Positions 33,567 to 44,631 of a DNA stretch of 64,000 nucleotides are shown one piece after another. The stretch comes from Cymodocea nodosa (taxonomy: Eukaryota; Streptophyta; Magnoliopsida; Alismatales; Cymodoceaceae). The notes below the pieces were generated by a model. The model saw nothing but the letters and a program-made list of their open reading frames with translations, did no database searches and was not told the DNA's origin. Where the stretch lies: NCBI GenBank assembly GCA_036874045.1, contig CM072344.1, forward strand, positions 10,388,501 to 10,452,500. The letters are read 5' to 3'. Each line of letters begins with the position of its first letter. Position 1 is the stretch's first letter. The position numbers and the translations under genes were made by a program.

Positions 33567-34476
33567 CAGTCTAAAGCTTTCCATTCAATAAATATTCGTT
33601 GTCGGATGAAGTTGAATCAGCTGCTTCTCCTTCCAGGTCCTCCAATGCCTTCTCCTTTCTTTTAAAAGTGTTGGTAACTTGTAAATAACATTCTGTTTCA
33701 TATATATACTACACATCCATAAAGTGAATAATTCTCGTTGCAAGAACGTGTCTTGCAACGTGCATCGTGGTTCCTATTTTTATGGGTACGTGTACCACTA
33801 CACATTTCAAATTTTGGTAACCGCTAAATCGACGAAGTTTTGTTCGTGGTTGAAAGAATAACTGTTCTGCTTAATTCACGAACTAACCTCGTTGAGTTAC
33901 AAATAACTCAACGGAATATAGTCGGTTACTATTGCTAACTCCACGGACTAACTTCGTTGAGTTATTTATAACTCAACGGAGTGACCTTAATTATAATATT
34001 GCCCTCGTGGAGTTACGGTTAACTCAACGAACTTACTTCGTTGAGTTAACACTTGCAACTTCTAAGTTTTACTCTCGTAAGTGTCTCTATTCTTATATAA
34101 AAATTTCTCTGCATTCTGCTAATTGAAATAAAGTTAAATTTATGCCATTAATGCATCATTCTAATTAAAATATGTTTAAATCTGAACATTGTATAAAGAT
34201 TTAACTTGTAGCTCATTTTATGTTATGTAGAATTTACATTTTACCTTATAACATGTAGAAATTTTTAAGCAATTATCCTGTCATTCAGCAAATTGTAAAT
34301 ATGTTACATATTCATTCATAAAGTTTCACAATATTCATATTATTCAATAAATTTCATTCATTCTCACATCCAAAACACGTATGAAAATTGCATCTGAAAA
34401 ATTATATTCATTAATATGAAACAATTACATTATAAGTACATCATACAATTTCACACAAGTAGACAAACAATACAAT
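33567..34476 (-). promoter_or_regulatory. Region X of G2: inverted-repeat array, TATA box and exon 1
   Basis: In sense order: AT-rich stretch, a row of inverted repeats (CGTTGAGTTA/TAACTCAACG at 33955-33978 and 33890-33913), TATATATA at about 33709-33700, then a leader and ATGGAAAGCTTTAGACTG (33584-33567), ending at the splice donor. TATA to ATG is about 120 bases. This looks like an internal promoter with a first exon coding MESFRL. G3 41502-42400 is the sister region. Confidence 0.6.
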
Positions 34477-36455
34477 TTAATCTCTATTCCTAAGTTCATC
34501 TACTTCCCTTTGGAGTTTTTCTAATTGCTGCTCTAATTGATTAATTCTTTCTACTGCTCCTGAAATTCCTCCAAAAGGTACAACTAGTTCTGTAGCTACA
34601 AAATTCCTATATTCTTTCACTGAAATGGTTCTAGATCTAATCCTTTTTTATGTCTATTTCGTGAAATCAATATAGTCCACCATCAGCAGTGGAATCAAAT
34701 CTCCATAAAATAATTTCTTCTTCACTATTTTCAACTTGAAGATGAAAACTGCAAACCAATTTATTTGGATCTTATTTACAACTGCATACGTGGCCCATTT
34801 GACAAATTGACTTAATTCTATGTCATGGCCTTGTCGTTGGTAGACATTCTTAATCAGAATGTTAGCTACCATGTGTGCTTTACCATTTAAAAGTTTCAAT
34901 CTATTCAATAATGGCACACTAGGATTAATAGCCAAACAATCCTTAATTTACTGTTCTGTCCACTCAACTGTAGTTGTATCTTTCAAAATTTTTGTTCCTT
35001 CATTCTTTAAACCAAAAATGTTGTGGAGAAGCTCTGGTGTTATTTGTACATCAGCTTCCTCCACATTTGAAATTAATCCTCCTTCTCCTTCTCTTAAATT
35101 TGCATAGAAATAGGGCACTAAATTCTCATATACTACATGCCCTCTTTCTTGAGATATAAATTGCAGTAGACCTTGGAATTCAAATAATTCTTTGATTTCT
35201 TGCATTCCATCCCAATTTACTGGTCTACTGTAAATAATGTCATAATCCCTTATTTCTTGATATTTAGAATAAGCTTCCTAACTACTAAAGTGTACTTCAT
35301 TCAAAATTGTTGTTTCAATCGGGTCAGGAAGGTGACTTTGTTGCTCTAGAGGGGTTTGTACTTGATCTTCCTCTAGCATAGGCTGCATTTGAACATTCTC
35401 TTCAGATTCCTGGATTTTTGCTTTTGATTCTGTTTATGGTGGTGAGCCAATAGAACTCTCCACTCTATCTTGAATTCTTTCCATAATTTGCTGAAGAGTG
35501 TCTTGCTCTTCAGTGGAATCTATGAAATTATTTTTGTCCAAATGGCTTCTTTCAGCCTCTTCATTTTCTACTCTTTCTTGCTCCTCCTAACTACCAATCT
35601 GTTCTGTTACTGTTCTTTTTGATTCTGTAACAGATTGGGATGGAGTCACGGGCAATTCAATTTTTGCCCTAATTTCTATTTCTTCTTGTACAGGCTACAG
35701 ACTAATTTCAGCCTGATTTTCTTCTTGTCTTCGCTCCTGTTGCTGCAGCTCCTACTCCTCCTCAGAATTGGATAGTAGGTTAATAAAAATTTGCTCCACA
35801 AGCCCTATAAAAATTGGTACTTTAGATTTAAATTCTTCATATTCAAGCACTTTTTCTTTTCCTTTCCTTTTTCTGATTAGTTGTGCCTGTTCTTCCTCTT
35901 CATCTTCTAAAATTAAATCCACAAAAACAGGCTCTACAGGCCTTCGAGACACAAGTACTGGCTCTTCCTATTTAATTCTTCCAATAATTGCTGGTCTCAA
36001 AGGACCAACTTCATCTCCTTTTGTAGTAGGTTTGGTAGTAGTTCTAGCAGTAGCTTCGTGATGCTATTCCACTTTGATTTTATATTGGGCTTTCAACTTT
36101 TCTGCAGCCCTCTTTTTGTAAAGTGCATCAAACACTAGGTGTGCTTTGGCCACTACCAAATCTTCTGATTCTCCTTGGTTCTTCCCAACTTGAACCAATT
36201 CTGCAAATTCTCTTATTTCTTCTTCAGTCGAAGGCCCCATCATTTCTACTCGTGCCAATGACTTAAATGGTGGAACTGAAGGTCCAGGCTGTTGCTCCTC
36301 AGGAACAAGTCTTTCAGCAGTCAGCTCCTCTTGTCCTTCAGTTGCCTCTTCTTCATTTTCTTTCCTTGCTTGCTCCCAAATCACCCATTTAGCTCGTCTA
36401 TAGATTCGTCTTTTGAACTAGAGCCGGGACTTACGTTGGATTAATTCTAGGGCTA
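34477..36455 (-). pseudogene. Gypsy accessory ORF, N-terminus missing (G2)
   Basis: Starts abruptly at 36455 within the LIQRKSRLWFKRRI region, where the G3 LTR terminus abuts. A glutamate-rich middle follows (EEEEEQAQLIRKRKGKEK), then the C-terminal domain with PYFYANLREGEGG, ITPELLHNIFGLKNEG, VNKIQINWFAVFIF and FYGDLIPLLMVDYIDFTKW. It ends EVDELRNRD-stop at 34479-34477 with a leucine-heptad-like tail (EQQLEKLQ). Several TAG codons replace CAG of the G3 copy (for example GAGTAGGAG near 35757). The C-terminal domain resembles that of Sirevirus ORF2. Function unknown. Confidence 0.75.
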
Positions 36456-38604
36456 TGTTTGGGTTTTCCCAGCACTACACTAGAAAAACTTGAATTTGTT
36501 ACTTCTATTTTTACTTAATTAATTTATCTTTATGCCTATTCTTTCTTTTAGAAGTAAACAAACAACCTTTAATACAATTTAGATATTAATTCCAATTTGT
36601 ACTTTAACTGCAAGTGCATAGTGTCTATTGTATCAGTGTGCAAGTATAGGTTGATCCCATAGGGAATTGCTGACGAATTTAAGAAATGTTTGATTGTGAA
36701 CAATTCAAATTTATATTCAATAAGCACTCCGTTGAGTTATAGTTAACTCAACGGACTAAGTTCATTGAGTTATGGCTAATTCAACGGACTATCCTCGTGG
36801 ACTTAAGTTAACTCCACGAGCTTGTCTCTTCTTTATAATACTGCTATTTACAAAGGAATTCAGCCAACCATTAGGTGATTCCACAGATTGTAAATAACAT
36901 CAATTAAGCTTTTTAATGCTAGTTAACATTGGATTTATCATTAAGCAATACTAACATTCAGATGATTCAAACAGTAACCATTAAAATCTTTAAGTTTTTT
37001 TGTACGAACCAATTTCAGTAAACTGTAAAATTAAAACTAACATAAAGCAATCATAAAACTGATACAGATAACATTAATCACGATACAACACAAACAATAC
37101 AACACTCAAATACAACATACAAACAAAGATAAATTGTTTTTGGTATTTTTGTTTTGATGTGAACATGGAAATGGGCGAAAGGTGAAATGTAAAGTAATCT
37201 CACTTGATAGTAAATACTTTCGACACTACTTGCAACGCGATTACACCATTGAAAATTAAACCACTTACAATTTTGTCTCCTCTCCCTATAGAATCGCGAG
37301 TCCAGAATTGCAAGATGATCTCCTCTTCAACATGCAGGCATCAACCCGAAGCCAAGGCTAAAAGCTTTACGATCTCTTGAAATATGAGTCAGCGCTTGGT
37401 GAAAATGTCTTCCCTTCCCGTGACGTGATCACTCCTCACAGTGGTTATCAGGCACTGTGTTTGGCTCAGAATCGACCCAACATCAGGCAAGTATCCTCAT
37501 AGACCTTCGATGATTGGTGATTATGGTGGTGATAACGATGGTTGGTGTGATACTTCGGAGAATCAACGATACTGTCTGCAGAAAGCTCGATGCTCCTCTA
37601 TATACACTAGCCGTCCATCGATCACACTTTCTTCTTTTTTTCTTCTTTTCTTTTATATTTCTTCAGTAGTAATTGCTTCTGCTTGAATGATTGGTTGGAT
37701 TTCCTTCCTTCAAATCAACGGCGATGATTTCTTTCTCCCTACGCGATTGAATTCCTGCGTGATACGTGCAAACCTGGTTTTTCCTTTCAACTATCTGTTC
37801 CTGCAACCGCTACAGTGGCATTTTGGAAAATAACTATAAAATACATGCAATAAAGAAATAAACCGCTAACCTAACACGTTACCTTAGTGTATATTCATGT
37901 AACTCAACGCGTATAGTTATGCTAAATAACGAGTTATAACTTAAGTAAATCTACCAGATCTTGACACATGTCAACAGTAGTTTAAATATAAAATAACATT
38001 TCGGAGAGTTACAGGTCTAACTATCCGATGCTCAGATGCATTTTCGAATAGTTACAGCTAACTCACCGAAAATTCACTTAAGTCACTTACCTAGAACATG
38101 ACACGTGTCCTCAGCTATTTTATAAATAACAAGAGATTTCAGAGAGTTACAGGGATAACTATCTGATGCCCAGCTGCAATTTCGGATAGCTATAGATAAC
38201 TCACCGAAAGTTCACTTAAGACATTCATTCTGGTTTCGACACGTGTACATCTGGAAATAATAAAATATTCTCTCTAAACATAACTGTTCGGCAATTTAAA
38301 CATAACTATCCGATACATATTCGGTCTGTTAAACATAACTGTCCAAATTTGTTCGATATGTTAAACATAATTATCCGAAATATCAGAAAATTCAGATACT
38401 TAAGAATTTCACAGCCTGCAACTTACCGACAATTCATAAATGTACTAAATTAACATTAATTCCCCAAAATTAAGCAGATTCTTCAATTAAAGCATATAAT
38501 AGTGCAATTATAACATAATGGCTTAATTCTCATATGATAAGCTAAATATTATGCAATTAAACATCATTTAACCGTTAATAATATGCACTTTTTCATTCTA
38601 AACA
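36456..38604 (-). repeat. LTR of G3
   Basis: Sense TGTTTAGAATG at 38604, directly after GGTATGGGGGAAG, to AACCCAAACA at 36456; 2149 bp, colinear with 16694-18977. TATAAAA lies at 37657-37651. Three consecutive inverted repeats lie at 36729-36820, including CCGTTGAGTTA/TAACTCAACGG (36729-36739 / 36744-36754). A TAACTATCCGA/TCGAATAGTTA pair lies at 38018-38054. The flank GGCTA at 36451-36455 has no matching duplication in view. Confidence 0.78.
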
Positions 38605-40365
38605 CTTCCCCCATACCTAAATTTTGCTAGTCCCTTAGCAAACTAAGATCTAATTAATTGGTCTTTCAAAAAGTGCTAGAATTAATTCTTCCCCTTTTGT
38701 TTTTTTTCTTCTGTTCAGCATAAACATATATTCTGTATGTTTCAGTAATCAACCTGCAAAGATATTTAGAATATATGTAAATTACATACAAAGTATATCA
38801 TCTTCACATAGGTGTTAATTATATTATCGTTTGTTCTTCTTTTTATCATCAGTCATCCTGAATTTTCCAATAAGATTTCTAGAAGAAATTTCAACAACAT
38901 ACGAATCAAAATACAATCTAATTCAATCTGATTAAGACAAGTAGAATAAAGAATTGTATTTCCATTAAACAACTTCAAAAGTCAATTCCAGATTCATATT
39001 TCAGCAATTCTAAATAATAGAAAATATACTTGATTCATAAGATATCTGTATTTCACAAAACACTTGTATCTTTTCAGAACAGTATATGTTTTTTTCTTTT
39101 CTTTTTTTTGTGTACTTTAAAAGTTAATTTGACAAGCTTGAATCATACAAGAGCTTTCTAATGTACCCATGTAACGAGCTTTCAATCAACAATCCCAGAT
39201 CTGATCAAGATCTTAGGTTGCCAGATTTTCAGAGTCCTTTTTCAGGTCAACAATCCTTACATACCTATCTGCTCAAGTACAAAAGGCTCGTGATCAAACA
39301 AGTCAATAAACTCTCAAAGTTTTTTTTTTTTTTTTTTCTAAAAATAAATGCACACACAAAACAAAGCATTAATCACATACTGTATATGAACGTATTTCAT
39401 TGATACAAATGCAGTAAAACACCAATCTCATATAATCCTGCTTCTATCATTTACTAAAAATATGAATCCATAACAATAAGCTCATACTTTATCTGTAGTT
39501 TAATAAGATCTACACATAAATCATTCTACAAGTTCAATCAGTCAAAGTAAATGTATCTTTCATCATATGTGTTTCATTTAATCTAGAATTCACATCTTAG
39601 CTCCTTCAGGACTTCAGATAATTTTCTGATTAAGCATTAAATATTCTGATTTCCTTTTAAAATCGTAAAACTGTTAAACTCATGAAATTCAGAAAAATCA
39701 TAAGATACTATATCTAGATTTGCATAAATAGTAAATTCAATAGCATCTTATATAACCTTCTAAATATAGCATTCAAACAGGTTATAAAAATTTTACAATC
39801 TCCTTTATCGGATAGTTACAGCAAGTTCATAAAAATTTTCAATTTCCTCAAAACTTTACAATACCATTTTAATTCCTTTAATTAACAAACTTACATGGCT
39901 GTTACTTTAATTACCTCCCCCCTACATTTTGCATTGTCCTTAATGTAAAAGATTTGACAATAAATACAGTAATTGTAGCAAGCATGAATAAAGTTTTGTT
40001 TGATATAAAATTTAGGATAAGTAATTGGTTACATACCTTGTTCCATTTATATCTCTTTCTGCATATTCCAATTTTTGATTCTGAAAAACTTTTCATTCCT
40101 AGATAAACACAGAATATAAAACAAAATAACATTTAACAGATATTAATAAATCAGTGTCTTGTGTGGAACCTAGGCTCCTATGCCTTTGGTGGCTCACAAG
40201 CAAGCCAATTGGTTTCCTAGAACAAATACCAACAAACTGGATTGATATTTTGTTTTATTTGTTTGTTTTTTTTTTATAAAATGAACATGAAAACTTCAAA
40301 ATTCTTTTTTTTTCTTTCTAAAAATAAATGCAGAATACACAACGTTAAACACACAAAATCACAGC
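38605..40365 (-). other. F-box-LTR spacer of G3
   Basis: Colinear with 18978-20644. LTR-adjacent purine tract GGTATGGGGGAAG at 38617-38605 and an upstream tract GGGGGGAGG at 39922-39914. The segment 39143-39310 is reverse-complementary to 940-1080 of S1. It contains long T tracts. A short ORF at 39161 is also found at 19488 but lies antisense to the element and shows no known domain, so it is not called. Confidence 0.6.
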
Positions 40366-41501
40366 TTAAGAACATGATTGAAAAGTAGAAATAAATGGAA
40401 TAAATGTATCAGTCCAAGCAAACTTTTTAGGCATAGTTCTTCTTGCTATTAATTCTGTTTTAATGTAGTTCTTGTTCCTTCTTAATTTGTAAACGTGCAA
40501 TATATTATAAATTCCAAATACGAGTGTATTACCATTAATGATATGTAATGTAGAAAGGGATCCTTTTTGGTTCCAAGGTAATGTAGCAGTTTCTATTTCT
40601 ACATCTATTTCAATATACTCCTCTTCCCACTTCCATTCATTCATGTCTTCCATAATCTATATTTGAAATTTCATCAGTTCATCCCACCATCTTATCAGAC
40701 ATAAAGTAGGATCATCTTCTTCATTATACCACATTCCTACTTGAATTTCATTAAATTCTACAAATGGTGGTTTAGCTATTTCACTCGGTACAGGTAAAAT
40801 TTCTATATAATCATCATAACTGTCTATGCTCACTATGTATAAATTAGACCCATATGCTAATGATATCTCCGTGACTAGATATATATATCCATCAAGTATG
40901 ACATGTGTTTGGTTAATTAATGATTTCTATCCCAGATATATCATAATATTTTCATTCCAAGATCTGTTTAGAAAATTATACACACTTAAACATAAATCTT
41001 CACCCCAATTTCCTGTAGGTCTCCAATAATATAATTTTTTGGGAATTGTAGAATTTTTATCAGAAAATATTAAAGCTGACCCACAATTTACAGTTGGTGC
41101 TTCAAATCTATTAGGTCTTCCTATATTCCATTCTTCTCCTATTATAAACTTGCATACCTTGGTCTCGTCTTGTATATGATTAATCCTTCATCTATCCCCA
41201 TAATATGACTCATTCCTTCTAATGCATTGGGTGGAATTCGAGTAGTTTCTTCCATAGCCAGATATTCATGGGTATTTGAACTACGATTAAATGACCTCCA
41301 TATGAATCCATCTCTAATCTTAGTCATTTTTGCAGCTTGTAGTCCTTGAAAATATTTTTCTTCAATACAGTCTTTAATTTCCTTTGATACACAACACAAC
41401 CTGCATAGATCTTTAGCTGACAAGTTACTTAATACTTCTCTTAGTGCATCCAACGGTAATTGCATCAATTCCATTTGTCGATTCAGTCTGAAGCTTTCCA
41501 T
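40366..41501 (-). pseudogene. F-box gene with exons joined (processed copy, G3)
   Basis: Start ATGGAAAGCTTCAGACTG at 41501-41484 runs directly into AATCGACAAATGGAATTG. The protein begins MESFRLNRQMELMQLPLDAL, with an F-box over about residues 14-55 (REVLSNLSAKDLCRLCCVSKE). IRDGFIWRSFNRSSNTHEY and MGIDEGLIIYKTRPRY follow. A deletion between short TTATAA repeats near 41150 removes the LLPDILIRNP stretch and causes a stop at 41142. Downstream the F-box-associated-like region continues to WTDTFIPFISTFQSCS and the stop at 40368-40366. The protein would act in an SCF ubiquitin ligase. The host source gene is not identified. Confidence 0.85.
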
Positions 41502-42400
41502 TCTATAAATATTTGTTGTCGGATGAAGTTGAATCAACTGCTTCTCCTTCTAGTTCCTCCAACACTTTCTCCTTTCTTTTAAAAGTGCTGGTAACTCATA
41601 AATAACATTCTATTTCATATATATACTGCGCATCCATAAAGTGAATAAATCTTGTTGCAAGAATGTGGCTTGCAACGTGCATCATGGTTCCTATTTTTAT
41701 AGGTACGTGTACCACTACTAATTTCAAATTTAGGTAACCGCTAAACCGACGAAGTTTCATTCGTGGTTAGAAGAATAACCATTCTGCTTAATCCACGAAC
41801 TAACCTCGTTGAGTTACAGATTACTCAACAGAACACAGTCAGTTACTGTTGCTAACTCCACGGACTAACTTCGTTGAGTTACAGATAACTCAACAGAGTG
41901 ACCTTATATTATATTACTGACCTCGTGGAGTTACGGTTAACTCAATGGACTTACTTCATTGAGTTAACACTAAGCAACTTCTAAGCTTCACTCTCATAAG
42001 TTTTCTATTCTGTTTTTTTTTCTTTGTTTTTCATTCTGCTAACTGTAATATAGTTAAATCTATGTCATTAATGCCTCATTTTGATTAAAATACATTTAAA
42101 TCTGAACATTATATAAAGATTTAACTTGCAGGTCATTTTACGTTATGCAGAATTTACATTTTACCTTATAACTTGCAGAAATTTTTAAGCAGTTATCTTG
42201 TCATTCAGCAAATTGTAAATCTGTTACATATTCATAAAGTTCCACAAATTACATAATATTCAATAAATTCCATTCATTTCACATCCAAATACGTATGAAA
42301 ATTACATCTGAAAAATTATATTCATTAATATGAATCAATTACATTACAAGTACATCATACAATTTCATACAATTTTACAAAAGTAGACGAACAATACAAT
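41502..42400 (-). promoter_or_regulatory. Region X of G3
   Basis: Sister of 33567-34476. AT-rich first half; inverted repeats CGTTGAGTTA/TAACTCAAC-type at 41810-41960; TATATATA at about 41625-41617; leader of about 115 bases to the F-box ATG. No ORF. Confidence 0.6.
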
Positions 42401-44631
42401 TTAATCTTTATGCCTAAGTTCATCTACTTCCTTCTGGAGTTTTTCTAATTGCTACTCTAATTGATTTATCCTCTCTACTGCTCCTGCAATTTCTCCAAAA
42501 GGTACAGCTAATTCTGCAGCTACAAAATTTCTATATTCTTTCACTGAAATGGTTCTAGATCTGATCCTTTTTGATGTCCATTTAGTGAAATCAATACAAT
42601 CCACCATCAGTAGTGGAATCAAATCTCCATAAAATAATTTCTTCTTCACTATTTTCAGCTTGGAGATAAAAACTACAGACCAATTTATTTGGATCTTATT
42701 TACAACTGCATACGTGGCCCATTTGACAAATTGACTTAATTCTATGTCATGGCCCTATCGTTGATAGACATTCTTAATCAGAATGTTAGCTACCATGTGT
42801 GCTTTACCATTTAAATGCTTCAATCTGTTTAATAATGGCACACCAAGATTGATAGCTAAACAATCCTTAATTTGTTGCTCAGTCCATTCAACTGTAGTTG
42901 TATTTTCAAAAATTTTTGTTCCTTCATTCTTTAAACCAAATATGTTGTGGAGAAGCTCTGGTGTTATCTGTACATCAGCTTCCTCCACGTTTGAAATTAA
43001 TCCTCCTTCTCCTTCTCTTAAATTTGCATAGAAACAGGGCACTAAATTCTCATATACTATATGCCCTCTTTCTTGAGATATAAATTGCAGTAGACCTTGG
43101 AATTCAAATAATTCTTTGGTTTCTTGCATTCCATCCCAATTTACTGGTCTACTGTAAATAATATCATAACCCCTTATTTCTTGGTATTTGGTATAAGCTT
43201 CCTGACTACAAAAATGTACTTCATTCAAAATTATTGTTTCAGTTGGGTCAGGAAGGTGACTTTGTTGCTCTAGAGGGGTTTGCTCTTGCTCTTCCTCTAG
43301 CATAGGCTACATTTGGACATTCTCTTCAGATTCTTGAATTTTTTGCTTTTGCTTCTGTCTATGGTGGTGAGCCGACAGAACTCTCCACTCTGTCTTGAAT
43401 TCTTTCCATAATTTGCTGAAGAGTTTCTTGCTCTTCAATGGAATTTGTGAAATTATTTTTGTCCAAATGGCTTCTTCGAGCCTCTTCATTTTCTACTCTT
43501 TCTTCTTCCTCCTGACTACCAATCTGTTCTGTTACTGTTCTTTCTGATTCTGTAACAGATTGGGATGGAGTCATGGGCAATTCAATTTCTACCCTAATTT
43601 TTGTTTCTTCTTGTACAGGCTGCAAACTAATTTCAGCCTGATTTTTTTCTTTTCTTTGCTCCTCCTGCTCCTCCTCAGATTCGGATAGCAGGTTAATAAA
43701 AATCTACTCCGTAGGCCCTATAAAAATTAGTATTTCAGATTTAATTTCTTCATATTCAGGCACTTTTTCTTTTTCTTTCTTTTTTCTGATTAGTTGTGCT
43801 TGTTCTTCCTCTTCATCTTCTGAAATTAAATCTACAAAAATAGGCTCTGCAGGCTTTCGAGCCACAGGTACTAGCTCTTCCTGTTTAATTCTTCCAATAA
43901 TTGCTAGTCTCGAAGGACCAGCTTCAGCTTCTTTTGCAGCATATCTAACAGTAGTTCTAGCAGTAGCTTCTTGATGCTGTTCCACTTTAATTTTATATTG
44001 GGCTTTCAACTTTTCTACAGCCCTCTTTTTGTACAGTGCATCAAATACTAGGTGTGCTTTAGCCATTGCCAAATCTTTTGATTCTCCTTGGTTTTTTTCC
44101 AACTTGAACCAATTCTGCAAATTCTCTTATTTCTTCTTCAGTCGAAGGCCCCATCATTTCTACTCGTGCCAATGGCTTAAATGATGGAACTAAAGGTCCA
44201 GACTGCTGCTCCTCAGGAACAGGTCTTTCAGCAGTTGGTTCCTCCCGTTCTTCAGTTGCCTCTTCATTTTCTTTCCTTTCTTGCTCCCAGATCGCCCATT
44301 TAGCTCGTCTACAGATTCGTCTTTTGAACCAGAGCCGGGACTTACGCTGGATTAATTCTAGGGCAACTTCATTACTTGGCCTTATTTGTCTTTCCTTGCT
44401 TACAGCTATTTCTATTGCTATTCTGATTCGTGTTTCCATTATTTGAGGTATTTGTATACCCATATTTACTAAATCTCTTCTAAACTTGAAAAGTTCTGAA
44501 TTTACCTTCTCTAGCTCTTTCTCTCTTGTCGTATTTCTGATCTTCTACCGCATGTGCCACTCTTCTGATTCCTTCAGAAATTTTGATGTATCAACAGCAT
44601 CTTCCCAAAATTCAGGCGTCATCTTCCTCAT
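42401..44631 (-). pseudogene. Gypsy accessory ORF, nearly complete (G3)
   Basis: Start MRKMTPEFWEDAVDTSKFL at 44631, end at 42403-42401, about 743 codons with few lesions (stop near 44550, frameshift near 44100, stops near 43704 and 43310). N-terminus: coiled-coil-like, then RKSRLWFKRRICRRAKWAIW. Middle: Glu/Gln-rich. C-terminal third: FCSQEAYTKYQEIRGYDIIY, LLQFISQERGHIVYENLVP, FYANLREGEGG, ITPELLHNIFGLKNEG, INWFAVF-like and YGDLIPLLMVDCIDFTKW. This domain resembles the plant-transposon-like family. It is preceded by TTATTTAAAC at 44736-44727, and may be made from its own transcript. Confidence 0.78.

Larger units (their letters stand above)
16694..36455 (-). mobile_element. G2: Athila-like gypsy element with gag, F-box gene and LTR, interrupted by S3
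   Basis: In sense order (high to low coordinates): accessory ORF lacking its N-terminus (36455-34477), region X, six-codon exon, GT-AG segment with gag, F-box ORF split by S3, spacer, polypurine tract, LTR ending at 16694. Without S3 it is about 9.5 kb. The outer LTR end (CCCAAACA) is shared exactly with G3. No pol is present in this unit; it starts abruptly inside the accessory ORF where G3 ends. Confidence 0.75.

Noticed and set aside
33590-33660. TGGAGGACCTGGAAGG in the X leader as a tRNA-Gln primer site
   Set aside because: Only the first ten bases resemble a possible complement, and the sister copies differ (TGGAGGAACTAG, TGGGGAACTGG). Too weak to call.
41560-42400. Region X as the gypsy LTR
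   Set aside because: It has a TATA box and sits before gag, but I see no clear TG...CA edges, no polypurine tract directly before it and no tRNA primer site after it. The 36456-38604 unit meets the edge and purine-tract criteria better.
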